The notes under the pieces were generated by a model. That model did not search any database. It had not been told where the DNA came from and worked only from the letters and a program-made list of their open reading frames with translations. A stretch of DNA of 64,000 nt, taken from assembly GCF_001426745.1 (NCBI RefSeq), contig NZ_LMFI01000011.1:1-64000 (forward strand), read 5' to 3'. The stretch comes from Nocardioides sp. Root140. GTDB lineage: Bacteria > Actinomycetota > Actinomycetes > Propionibacteriales > Nocardioidaceae. The translations under genes were made by a program, and so were the position numbers. Of the stretch, positions 41,229-50,100 are shown piece after piece. Every line of letters starts with the position of its first letter. The first letter of the stretch is position 1.

Positions 41229-42076
41229 CGCACCCGACGTACGTCGAACTGCGAGGCAGGGTTGGCGATCGACTCCTGGCCGAGCACGATCTGGAGCTCG
41301 CGTTCACCGGAGTCGATCGTCGCCTGGAGCACGCCGAGCACCGACGACGCCGTGGCGCCCAGGGCGTACGCCGGGTCGCCGGTCGTGCGCAGGTGGGCGG
41401 TGAACAGGGCGGCGGTGAGGTCGCCGGACCCGTTGGCCTTCAACGGGAGCCGCGGCGTCTGCACGATCCACGCCCCGTCGTCGGTGACCGCCAGCATCTC
41501 GAGGGTGTCGGCGGGCGCGTCGGGCTGCTCGACGCTGGTCACCAGCACGGTCGAGGGGCCCATCGCGCGGGCCAGGTCGACAGAGGCGAGGGTCTCGTCC
41601 AGGGAGAGTGGCGAGGTGTCGGTGAGGAAGCCGAGCTCGAACTGGTTGGGCGTGATCAGGTCGGCCGCGGGCACCACGCGGTCGCGCAGCAGCGGCGGGA
41701 TCGCCGGGTTCACGAAGCAGCCGCTCTTCGCGTTGCCCATCACCGGGTCGCACGCGTAGATCGCGGCGGGGTTGGCCTTCTTGACCCGGGCGACGGCGTC
41801 GAGGATCACGTCGCCAATCTCCTCGCCGCCCTGGTAGCCGGACAGCACCACGTCGACCTGGTCGAGCACGCCGCGTTCCTCGATGCCGGTGATGACCTCG
41901 CGCACGTCGTCCGCGGCGAGCATCGGCCCACGCCAGGCGCCGTACCCGGTGTGGTTGGAGAAGTGCACGGTGAACACCGGCCACACCTCGTGGCCGAGGC
42001 GCTGCAGCGGGAAGACGGCGGCGGAGTTGCCGACGTGGCCGTAGGCGACCGAGGACTGGATGGAGAGGATCTTCAC
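41225..42076 (-). CDS. pdxY: pyridoxal kinase PdxY
   Basis: A 283-residue ribokinase-fold enzyme phosphorylating pyridoxal in the B6 salvage pathway. It starts KILSIQSSVAYGHVGNSAA, has VLSGYQGG, YACDPVMGNAKSGCFV and ITPNQFELGFLT, and ends with the ATP/anion-hole motif KANGSGDLTAALF with the catalytic Asp. The second GTG (42076) was chosen over 42082 because GGGAGGA is 8 bases upstream and the protein start matches the family. Divergent from the GMC oxidoreductase. Confidence 0.92.
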   Translation of the reverse strand: MKILSIQSSVAYGHVGNSAAVFPLQRLGHEVWPVFTVHFSNHTGYGAWRGPMLAADDVREVITGIEERGVLDQVDVVLSGYQGGEEIGDVILDAVARVKKANPAAIYACDPVMGNAKSGCFVNPAIPPLLRDRVVPAADLITPNQFELGFLTDTSPLSLDETLASVDLARAMGPSTVLVTSVEQPDAPADTLEMLAVTDDGAWIVQTPRLPLKANGSGDLTAALFTAHLRTTGDPAYALGATASSVLGVLQATIDSGERELQIVLGQESIANPASQFDVRRVR

Positions 42077-42137
42077 CGGCACATCCTCCCATCCGGATTG
42101 GCGTACTCAAGGTACGGAAACCCCTTCCCGGCGAAAC

Positions 42138-42151
42138 TAGAACTTGTTACA
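42138..42151 (+). promoter_or_regulatory. KstR-like palindromic operator upstream of GMC oxidoreductase
   Basis: TAGAACTTGTTACA fits the pattern TnnAACnnGTTnnA described for the TetR-type repressor KstR in mycobacteria and rhodococci. It lies 43-56 bases before the ATG at 42194, in the shared region with pdxY. No TetR gene is nearby. Confidence 0.4.
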
Positions 42152-42193
42152 GTCGGCTGTCCGGCGAGATCGAACACATGAGGGTGGAGAACG

Positions 42194-43816
42194 ATGGCCA
42201 AGCAGGGGAGCGTCAACGAGGCCGAGTACGTCGTGGTGGGCGCCGGGAGTGCCGGATGCGCCGTGGCGGGTCGGCTCGCCGACGCCGGGCACAGCGTCGT
42301 ACTCCTCGAAGCCGGCGGCTCCGACAAGTCGATGATGTTCCGCAAGCCCGGCATGATCACGATGATCCATGCCGAGCCGAAGCTGAAGGCGAAGTTCGAC
42401 TGGGGCTACTACAACGCCCCGCAGGAGCACCTCAACAACCGCAGGATCCCGGCCACCCGCGGCAAGCTGATGGGCGGCTCGAGTTCGGTCAACGGGATGA
42501 TCTTCGTGCGCGGCAACCGGGCCGACTTCGACTCCTGGGCCGACGAGGGCAACAAGGGCTGGTCGTACGACGACGTGCTCGAGACCTACAAGAAGCTGGA
42601 GAACTGGGAGGGCGGCGCCGACGACTACCGCGGCACCGGCGGACCGGTCCAGGTGATCGAGAACCACGACATCACCGACGCGGCGAAGTCGTTCGTGCAG
42701 GCCGGCGAGGCTGCCCTCGGGGTGGCCAGCACGCCCGACTACAACGGCGCCGAGCAGTCCGGCATGCACGTCATCCAGGAGTCGACCCGCGACGGCGTCC
42801 GCTACTCCGCGTCCCGCGCCTACGTCACCGACAACGCCTCGCCCGGCCTCTCCGTACAGACCGGCGCGACCGTGGCACGTGTGGTGATCGAGGCCGGCCG
42901 GGCCACCGGCGTCGAGGTGATCGAAGGCACCTCTCGCCGCACGATCAGGGCCACCAAGGAGGTCATCGTCAGCGCCGGAGCCTTCGGATCGCCGCAGATC
43001 CTGCAGCTCTCCGGCATCGGCCACGCCGACCACCTCGCCGGCTTCGGCATCCAGGTGCACGCCGACCTTCCGGTGGGTGACAACCTGCACGACCACCTGT
43101 TCGTGCCGACCACCTGGCACGTCACGAACTCGCCGCACAAGGGCAACGCCTTCTACTTCGGCAAGGGCATCCTCAAGGACCGGCTCAAGCCCGGCCGGAC
43201 CTTCATGGCCCACTCGGTCTTCGAGTCCGGCGCGTTCGTGAGCACGTCGCTGGCCGAGGGCGGACCCGACATGCAGCTGCTGGCCCTGCCGTGGTCCTAC
43301 CCGGCGCCCAACCAGGACGCCCCGGTCCGGATGAAGCCCGACCAGCGCACGTCGTGGAGTGCGTTCTCGACGCTGATCCAGCCGAAGTCGCGCGGCACCC
43401 TGCGGCTGGCCAGCGCCGACCCGACCGTCGCGCCGATCATCGACCCGCAGTTCCTCGCCGAGCCCGACGACCTCAAGGTGCTGGTCGAGGGGCTCGAGAT
43501 GATCCGCGAGATCATGCACCACCCGTCGATCGCCGCCACCGTGAAGGGCGAGTACGAACCCGGACCGGCGTACGACGGCCAGAGGCTGGTCGACGAGGTG
43601 CTGAACCGGGCCACGACGGTCTACCACCCGGTCGGCTCGTGCCGCATGGGCGTCGACGACCGTGCCGTGGTCGACCCCGAGCTCAAGGTGGTCGGCATCG
43701 AGGGCCTGCGCGTCGCCGACGCCTCGATCATGCCGACCATCATCCGCGGCAACACGAACGCACCGTCGATCATGATCGGCGAGAAGGCCGCCGAACTCAT
43801 CCTCCAGGGAGCCTGA
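42194..43816 (+). CDS. GMC-family FAD oxidoreductase (choline dehydrogenase-like)
   Basis: A 540-residue flavoprotein. The FAD motif VVVGAGSAGCAVAGRLADAG is near the N-terminus, the GMC signature is RGKLMGGSSSVNGMIFVRGN, and the catalytic pair is His in VYHPVGSCRMG and Asn in RGNTNAPSIMIGEKAA. It oxidises a primary or secondary alcohol to an aldehyde or ketone. Five bases on lies an aldehyde dehydrogenase, so the two likely oxidise an alcohol to an acid. Whether the substrate is choline cannot be told; the partner looks like a succinate-semialdehyde dehydrogenase, not a betaine aldehyde dehydrogenase. Confidence 0.88.
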   Translation: MAKQGSVNEAEYVVVGAGSAGCAVAGRLADAGHSVVLLEAGGSDKSMMFRKPGMITMIHAEPKLKAKFDWGYYNAPQEHLNNRRIPATRGKLMGGSSSVNGMIFVRGNRADFDSWADEGNKGWSYDDVLETYKKLENWEGGADDYRGTGGPVQVIENHDITDAAKSFVQAGEAALGVASTPDYNGAEQSGMHVIQESTRDGVRYSASRAYVTDNASPGLSVQTGATVARVVIEAGRATGVEVIEGTSRRTIRATKEVIVSAGAFGSPQILQLSGIGHADHLAGFGIQVHADLPVGDNLHDHLFVPTTWHVTNSPHKGNAFYFGKGILKDRLKPGRTFMAHSVFESGAFVSTSLAEGGPDMQLLALPWSYPAPNQDAPVRMKPDQRTSWSAFSTLIQPKSRGTLRLASADPTVAPIIDPQFLAEPDDLKVLVEGLEMIREIMHHPSIAATVKGEYEPGPAYDGQRLVDEVLNRATTVYHPVGSCRMGVDDRAVVDPELKVVGIEGLRVADASIMPTIIRGNTNAPSIMIGEKAAELILQGA

Positions 43817-43820
43817 CGCC

Positions 43821-45374
43821 ATGAACCGACCTGTCTCCGTCACCGATGCCTTCCTCCAGCAGCTCGTCTCGCGAGTGCCCTCGACCTCGGGCGGCACGTG
43901 GAAGCTGACCGAGGTCTACACCGGCGAGGTGCTGGTCGAGCTGCCCCAGTCGACGCCCGACGACATCACGGCGGCCTTCGAGGCCTCTCGCCGCGCGCAG
44001 GCGGAGTGGTCGCAGTGGCCGTTGAAGAAGCGGCTGAAGGTCTTCAAGAGGTTCCACTCGCTGGTGCTGTCGCGCAACGAGACGATCGTCGACCTGATCC
44101 AGGTCGAGAGCGGCAAGGCCCGACGGATGGCGTTCGAGGAGACCCTCGACATCCCGATGGTGGCCGGCTACTACCTCAAGCGCGCGGCCAGGCTGCTGGC
44201 GCCGAAGAAGCATGCCGGCCCGGTGCCCGTGGTGTCGTCCTCCCTCGAGGTGCGCCAGCCCAAGGGCGTCGTCGGCATCATCGCGCCGTGGAACTTCCCC
44301 TTCGCCACCGGCATCTCCGACGCCATCCCGGCCCTGATCGCCGGCAACGGCGTGGTGGTCAAGCCCGACAACAAGACCGCGCTCTCGCCGCTGTACGGCG
44401 TGCAGCTGCTCGAGGAGGCCGGGCTGCCGCGCGGTCTCTTCCAGGTGGTGTGCGGCGAAGGTCCCGACGTCGGGCCGACATTGATCGACAACGCCAACTA
44501 CGTGATGTTCACCGGCTCCACGGCCACCGGCCGGGTGATCGGCGAGCGGGCCGGGCGCAACCTGATCGGCTGCTGCCTCGAGCTCGGCGGCAAGAACCCG
44601 ATGATCGTGCTGCCCGACGCCAACCTCGACGACGTGGTCAAGGGTGCCCTGTTCGGTGCGTTCGGGAACACCGGCCAGATCTGCATGCACATCGAGCGGA
44701 TGTACGTCCACGACTCGATCTACGACGACTTCAGGTCACGGTTCGTCGCGGCCACGGAGAAGCTGCGGGTGCGGGCGACGTACGACTTCGAGGCGGAGGT
44801 GGGCTCGCTGGTCTCGGTCGACCACAAGAACCGCGTCGCCTCGCACGTCGAGGATGCCGTCGCCAAGGGCGCCGTCGTGGTGACCGGTGGGCGCGAGCTG
44901 CCCGAGGTGGGGCCGGCGTTCTACGCGCCGACGATCCTCGAGGGCGTCACCAAGGACATGCTGGCCGGCGTCGGCGAGACGTTCGGGCCGGTCGTGGCGC
45001 TGCACCGCTACTCGTCGGAGAACGAGGCGATCGCGCTGGCCAACGACACCGACTACGGGCTGAACGCCTCGGTGTGGGGCGGCGACATCGACCACGCGAC
45101 CAGCGTCGGCCGGCGGATCCACTCGGGCAACGTCAACATCAACGACATCCTCGCCACGGCGTACGCCTCGAAGGGCACGCCGTCCGGCGGCGTGAAGCAG
45201 TCGGGCGTCGGCGCGCGTCACGGCGACCAGGGCCTGCTGAAGTACACCGACGTCCAGAACGTCGGCATCCTGCGCAAGCAGGTGATGGGCGCGCCCGACG
45301 GCATCCCGTTCGAGAAGAACGTCGAGCAGCAGATCAAGGGCCTGGCCATCATGCGCAAGCTCCGCATCCGCTGA
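43821..45374 (+). CDS. gabD2: succinate-semialdehyde dehydrogenase (GabD2-like)
   Basis: A 517-residue aldehyde dehydrogenase. It has IIAPWNFPFATG, MFTGSTATGRVI, the catalytic Glu in CLELGGKNPMIVLP and the catalytic Cys in FGNTGQICMHIERM. Late motifs are ETFGPVVALHRYSSE and STPSGGVKQSG-like GTPSGGVKQSG. The ending ...MGAPDGIPFEKNVEQQIKG is like NADP-dependent SSADHs of actinobacteria. It probably works after the GMC oxidoreductase. A 22-nt repeat array starts 3 bases after its stop. Confidence 0.85.
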   Translation: MNRPVSVTDAFLQQLVSRVPSTSGGTWKLTEVYTGEVLVELPQSTPDDITAAFEASRRAQAEWSQWPLKKRLKVFKRFHSLVLSRNETIVDLIQVESGKARRMAFEETLDIPMVAGYYLKRAARLLAPKKHAGPVPVVSSSLEVRQPKGVVGIIAPWNFPFATGISDAIPALIAGNGVVVKPDNKTALSPLYGVQLLEEAGLPRGLFQVVCGEGPDVGPTLIDNANYVMFTGSTATGRVIGERAGRNLIGCCLELGGKNPMIVLPDANLDDVVKGALFGAFGNTGQICMHIERMYVHDSIYDDFRSRFVAATEKLRVRATYDFEAEVGSLVSVDHKNRVASHVEDAVAKGAVVVTGGRELPEVGPAFYAPTILEGVTKDMLAGVGETFGPVVALHRYSSENEAIALANDTDYGLNASVWGGDIDHATSVGRRIHSGNVNINDILATAYASKGTPSGGVKQSGVGARHGDQGLLKYTDVQNVGILRKQVMGAPDGIPFEKNVEQQIKGLAIMRKLRIR

Positions 45375-45377
45375 TAC

Positions 45378-45465
45378 GAGCCTGCAATTGTTGATGCGCG
45401 AACCGGCAGTTGTTGCGTCGCGAACCGGCGATTCTTGATGCGCGAACCGGCAGTTGTTGTTGCGG
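45378..45465 (+). repeat. 22-nt tandem array between convergent genes, copy 1
   Basis: Four units of exactly 22 bases (from 45378, 45400, 45422 and 45444). Each begins GAACCGGC or GAGCCTGC and carries TTGTTG or TTCTTG. Units alternate between endings GATGCGC and GCGTCGC (the fourth is TTGCGG). The array starts 3 bases after the gabD2 stop and ends at the base immediately before the stop codon of the convergent dioxygenase gene. Confidence 0.92.
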
Positions 45466-46245
45466 TCAGGCCATCTGGAACGAGCGCTTCGACAGGCCCA
45501 TCCAGTAGCCGTCGATCCTCTTGTCCCGCGGGTCGTCGGCATTGCGCGAGGCGCCGAGCGAGATGAACAGCGGGATGTAGTGCTCGACGGTCGGGTGCGC
45601 GTAGGGCATGCCCGGCGCCTTCGTCTTGTACGCCGCCAGCTCGTCGATGTCACCACGTGAGAGGGCCTCGGCGGCCCAGAGGTCGAAGTCCTTGGACCAT
45701 CCCGGTGCGGCGGCCTCGATCGACCAGTCCTTGAGGAACGGCAGCCCGTGGGTCAGGAATCCGGAGCCGATGATCAGCACGCCCTCGTCCCTCAAGGGGC
45801 GCAGGCGCTCGCCGAGCTTGAGCAGCTTGTAGGGGTCCTCGGTCGGCAGCGACATCTGCAGGACCGGGATGTCGGCGTCGGGGTACATGATCTTCAGCGG
45901 CACCCACGCGCCGTGGTCGAGCCCGCGGCTGCGGTGCTGGTGCACGGGCTCACCCTGCGGCATCATCGCCGCGACGCGCTTCGCGAGTGCGCTCGCGTCG
46001 GGCGTCGCATAGGTCATCTGGTAGTACTTCGGCGCGAAGCCTCCGAAGTCGTAGACGAGCGGCACGTTCGACGCGGAGAGGCTGACCGGCGCGGACTCCC
46101 AGTGGGCACTCACGATCAGGATCGCCTTGGGGCGCGGCAGGTCGCGCGCCCAGGACGCGAGCTCGCCCGCCCAGACCGGGTCGTCGAGGAGCGGGGGAGC
46201 GCCGTGGCCGATGTAGAGCGCCGGCATCGTCATCGTGGAGTCCAT
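45466..46245 (-). CDS. LigB-type (DODA-like) extradiol ring-opening dioxygenase
   Basis: A 259-residue non-heme iron enzyme of the class III extradiol family. Metal-ligand histidines are expected in YIGHGAPPLL, LIVSAHWES and GLDHGAWVPLKIMYP; SGFLTHGLPFL adds another conserved His. Members cleave catechols such as DOPA; the substrate here is unknown. ATG 46245 was chosen over GTG 46254, which falls inside the -10 box TATTGT. Its promoter shares the 11-mer AAGTTGAAGGT with soxR. The stop codon abuts the 22-nt repeat. Confidence 0.87.
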   Translation of the reverse strand: MDSTMTMPALYIGHGAPPLLDDPVWAGELASWARDLPRPKAILIVSAHWESAPVSLSASNVPLVYDFGGFAPKYYQMTYATPDASALAKRVAAMMPQGEPVHQHRSRGLDHGAWVPLKIMYPDADIPVLQMSLPTEDPYKLLKLGERLRPLRDEGVLIIGSGFLTHGLPFLKDWSIEAAAPGWSKDFDLWAAEALSRGDIDELAAYKTKAPGMPYAHPTVEHYIPLFISLGASRNADDPRDKRIDGYWMGLSKRSFQMA

Positions 46246-46252
46246 GTCTCTC

Positions 46253-46274
46253 ACAATAGTTTAACCTTCAACTT
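46253..46274 (-). promoter_or_regulatory. dioxygenase promoter with soxR-shared motif
   Basis: On the minus strand AAGTTGAAGGT (46264-46274) is followed after 5 bases by a -10 box TATTGT (46253-46258), which ends 7 bases before the ATG at 46245. Confidence 0.4.
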
Positions 46275-46360
46275 TATTCCACCCCTCTTTCTGGACAGTC
46301 CCCAACGTCTGGCACCTCTCCCTGCTCGAATCGGGTGTCAAACGTGGGGGGCCATCTCGG

Positions 46361-46366
46361 TAGGGT
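46361..46366 (+). promoter_or_regulatory. -10 box TAGGGT, ung
   Basis: TAGGGT ends 8 bases before the ATG at 46375. GGGAGG in the gap could also serve as a very close ribosome binding site. Confidence 0.45.
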
Positions 46367-46374
46367 CGGGAGGC

Positions 46375-47079
46375 ATGAGCGTGTTGCCGGGGTTGGTCGA
46401 GAAGGGGCTCGTCGCCGAGGACTGGGCCGCTGCCCTGGCGTCGGTCGACGACCAGATCGCCTCGATGGGGCGGTTCCTACGGGAGGAGCTGGCGGCCGGG
46501 CGTCCCTATCTTCCGCACGGCGATCACGTGCTCCGCGCGTTCCAGCGCCCGCTCGCCGACGTACGCGTGCTGGTCGTCGGCCAGGACCCCTATCCCACGC
46601 CCGGCCATCCGATCGGGCTGAGCTTCGCGGTGGCGCCCGACGTACGACCGATCCCGCGCAGCCTGACCAACATCTATCAGGAGCTGCACACCGACCTCGG
46701 CCTCGAACCTGCCGCCCACGGAGACCTGACCGCGTGGTCCGACCAGGGCGTCATGCTGCTGAACCGGGTGCTGACCGTGCGCCCCGGCGAGGCCGCGTCG
46801 CACCGCGGGCGGGGCTGGGAAGCGGTCACCGAGTGCGCGATCCAGGCGGTCGTACGCCGGGGAGGGCCGCTCGCCGCGATCCTGTGGGGCCGTGACGCGC
46901 AGTCGCTGAAGCCGATGCTGGGCGCCGTGCCGTGGGTGGAGTCCGCTCACCCGTCGCCCCTGTCGGCGCACCGCGGTTTCTTCGGGTCGCGGCCGTTCAG
47001 CCGGGTGAACCGGATGCTGGAGGAGCAAGGTGGCCGGGCGGTGGACTGGAGGTTGCCGCAGGTCGCTGCGGCGATGTGA
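46375..47079 (+). CDS. ung: uracil-DNA glycosylase (family 1)
   Basis: A 234-residue base-excision repair enzyme removing uracil from DNA. It contains the catalytic water-activating motif GQDPYPTPGHPIGLSF (Asp), MLLNRVLTV, ILWGRDAQS and the minor-groove loop HPSPLSAHRGFFGSRPFS. Complete length. The ATG at 46375 was chosen for the family start. Monocistronic; the acyl-CoA carboxylase gene follows 75 bases later. Confidence 0.94.
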   Translation: MSVLPGLVEKGLVAEDWAAALASVDDQIASMGRFLREELAAGRPYLPHGDHVLRAFQRPLADVRVLVVGQDPYPTPGHPIGLSFAVAPDVRPIPRSLTNIYQELHTDLGLEPAAHGDLTAWSDQGVMLLNRVLTVRPGEAASHRGRGWEAVTECAIQAVVRRGGPLAAILWGRDAQSLKPMLGAVPWVESAHPSPLSAHRGFFGSRPFSRVNRMLEEQGGRAVDWRLPQVAAAM

Positions 47080-47154
47080 CTGGTTCGTAACGTTCAACCC
47101 GTGGCAGCCTGCGGACGTGCACACTGTGCGCCACCGTCACCAGGGAGGTCTGCG

Positions 47155-50100
47155 TTGCTGACTCGAATCGCTGTCGTCAACCGTGGAGAGGCCGCGATCC
47201 GGCTGATCCGTGCCGTGCGAGACCTCAACGCCGAGGGCGGTGCCCAGCTCACCACGATCGCCCTCTTCACGGACGACGAACGGTCAGCGATGTTCGCGCG
47301 CGAGGCCGACGAGGCCCACGGCCTCGGCCCCGCCTCCGCGCGCCCCTACCTCGACCACGCGGTCCTGGAGCGCGCCCTGGTCGAGACCCGTGCCGACGCG
47401 GTCTGGGTCGGCTGGGGCTTCGTCGCCGAGGACCCCGCCTTCGCCGACCTCTGCGACCGGCTGGGCATCACGTTCATCGGCCCGTCCGGTGAGTCCATGC
47501 GCAAGCTGGGCGACAAGATCGGCTCGAAGCTGATCGCCGAGGAGGTCGGGGTGCCCGTAGCCCCCTGGAGCCGCGGCGGGGTGGACACCCTCGAGGAGGC
47601 GCTGGCCTCCGCCGAGCAGGTCGGCTACCCCCTGATGCTCAAGGCCACCGCCGGCGGTGGCGGCCGAGGCATCCGCAAGGTCGAGAACCCGGCCGACCTC
47701 GAGGACGCCTACCAGCGCACCCGCGACGAGGCCGAGCGCGCCTTCGGCAGCGGCGTGGTCTTCCTCGAGCGCCTCGTGACCGGCGCCCGCCACGTCGAGG
47801 TGCAGCTGATCGCCGACGGGCAGGGTACGGCGTGGGCGCTCGGCGTACGCGACTGCTCCGTGCAGCGCCGCAACCAGAAGGTGATCGAGGAGTCCGCCTC
47901 CCCGCTCCTCGACGAAACCCAGGTCGCCGAGGTCAAGGAGTCGGCCGAACGCCTGGCGCTGGCCGTCGGCTACCGCGGCGCCGGCACCGTCGAGTTCCTC
48001 TACCACCCCGAGACGCGCACCTTCGCGTTCCTCGAGGTCAACACCCGGCTGCAGGTCGAGCACCCGATCACCGAGGTCACCACCGACGTCGACCTCGTCA
48101 AGGCGCAGCTGCACGTCGCGGCCGGTGGCCGCCTGGAGGGCGAGCGCCCGGCCGAGGTCGGCCACGCCGTCGAGGCCCGGCTCAACGCCGAGGACCCCGA
48201 CCGCGACTTCGCGCCCTCACCCGGCCGCATCGCCCTGCTGGAGCTGCCCGCCGGCCCCGGCATCCGGGTCGACTCGGGCGTCGCGGAGGGCGACACGATC
48301 CCCGCCGACTTCGACTCGATGATCGCCAAGGTGATCGCCTACGGCCGCACCCGTGCCGAGGCACTCGCCCGGCTGCGCCGCGCCATGGCCGACACCACCG
48401 TCGTGATCGAGGGCGGCGCGACCAACAAGAGCTTCATCCTCGACCTGCTCGACCAGCCCGAGGTCGTCGACGGCAATGCGATGGTCGACGGCAGCGCGGT
48501 CGGATGGGCCGACACCGGGTGGATCGACCGGGTCCGTGCCGAGGGCCGGCTGGTCGCGCACAAGCACTCGGGAGTGGCCCTGGTGGCCGCGGCGATCGAG
48601 GCCTACGAGGACGAGGAAGCGGTCGAGATCGCCCGCCTCCTCGAGACCGCCCGTGGCGGTCGCCCGCAGGTGCAGCACACCGTCGGACGGCCGGTCGAGC
48701 TCAAGCTGCGCGGCACCGTCTATCGAGTCACGGTGGTGCAGACCGGTCCCGAGACCTATCGGGTGACCGTGGCGCTCGGGGACCAGTCCGAGACGTTGAC
48801 GGCCTCCCTCGACCGGCTCGACGAGTTCCACGCCCGGCTCACCATCGACGACCAGAGGTTCCGACTGGTCAGCGCCACCCACGGCCCGATGCACCTCGTC
48901 GAGGTCAACGGGGTCGCGCACCGGGTCAGCCGTGACGAGGGCGGCGTCGTACGCTCGCCGGCGCCGGCGCTGGTCGTGGCCACGCCCGTCCGTGCCGGCG
49001 ACGTGGTCGAGGCCGGTACGCCCGTTCTCGTGCTCGAGTCCATGAAGATGGAGACCGTCCTCCACGCCCCCGTCGCCGGGACCGTGAAGGAGCTGCTGGT
49101 CACCACGGGCTCACAGGTCGAGACCGGCGCGCCGCTGCTCAGGCTCGAGCCCGACGCCGAGGCCGATGCGGCTCCGGCCACCGCGGCTCCGGGCGAGGCT
49201 CCCGGCCTCGACCTGCCGGTCGCCCGTGGTGAGGTGACGCTCGACGAGCGGGTACGCCGGGGTCTCGCTGACCTGAGTGCCGTCCTGATGGGCTTCGACC
49301 TCGACCACAGGGCCGACCGTGCGGTGGTCGACGACTACCTGGGCGCCCGCGAGGCATTCCGTGCCGAGGGTGGCGACGTGCTGACCGACGAGCTGGCCCT
49401 GCTCGCCATGTTCGCCGACTTCGCCGAGCTCAGCCGCAACCGGCCGGCCGGGGAGCAGCTGCACACCGAGCTCCGGGTGCACAGCTCGCGTGAGCACTTC
49501 CACACCTACCTGCAGAGCCTCGACGTGGAGCGCGGCGGCCTGCCCGACGAGTTCCGACAGCGCCTGATCCGTGTGCTGGCCCACTACGGGGTGGTCGACC
49601 TCGACCGTACGCCGCAGCTCGACGAGGCGGTCTTCCGGATCTTTCTCTCCCAGCAGCGATTCGCCACCGACCTCGCGCTGGCCACGTCGCTGCTCGAGCG
49701 CTGGATGGCCGAGCCTCCGCCGGCGACCGAGATCGGCGCCGGCGTGCGCGAGCTCCTCGACCGCCTGGTGCGTGCCACGCAGCTCCGGTTCCCGGTGGTC
49801 GGCGACCTGGCCCGCAGTGTGCGGTTCCGCTGGTTCGACCAGCCGGCCGTCGACGCCGAGCGCGCCGGCGTACTCGCGGCCGGGCGCAACGAGGCCGCAG
49901 CGCTGGCCGCGGACCCGGACCTCTCCGATCGCGACGCCCGCCTCGACGCCCTGGCCGACATCCCGGAGCAGATCGTCGGGTTCCTCGCCGAGCGGCTCGA
50001 GAAGGGCATCCCCGCCCACGAGCCGATGCTGGAGGTCCTCTTCCGCAGGCACTACCGCGAGTACGACCTGCACGACGCCCGGCCGGTCCACATCGACGAC

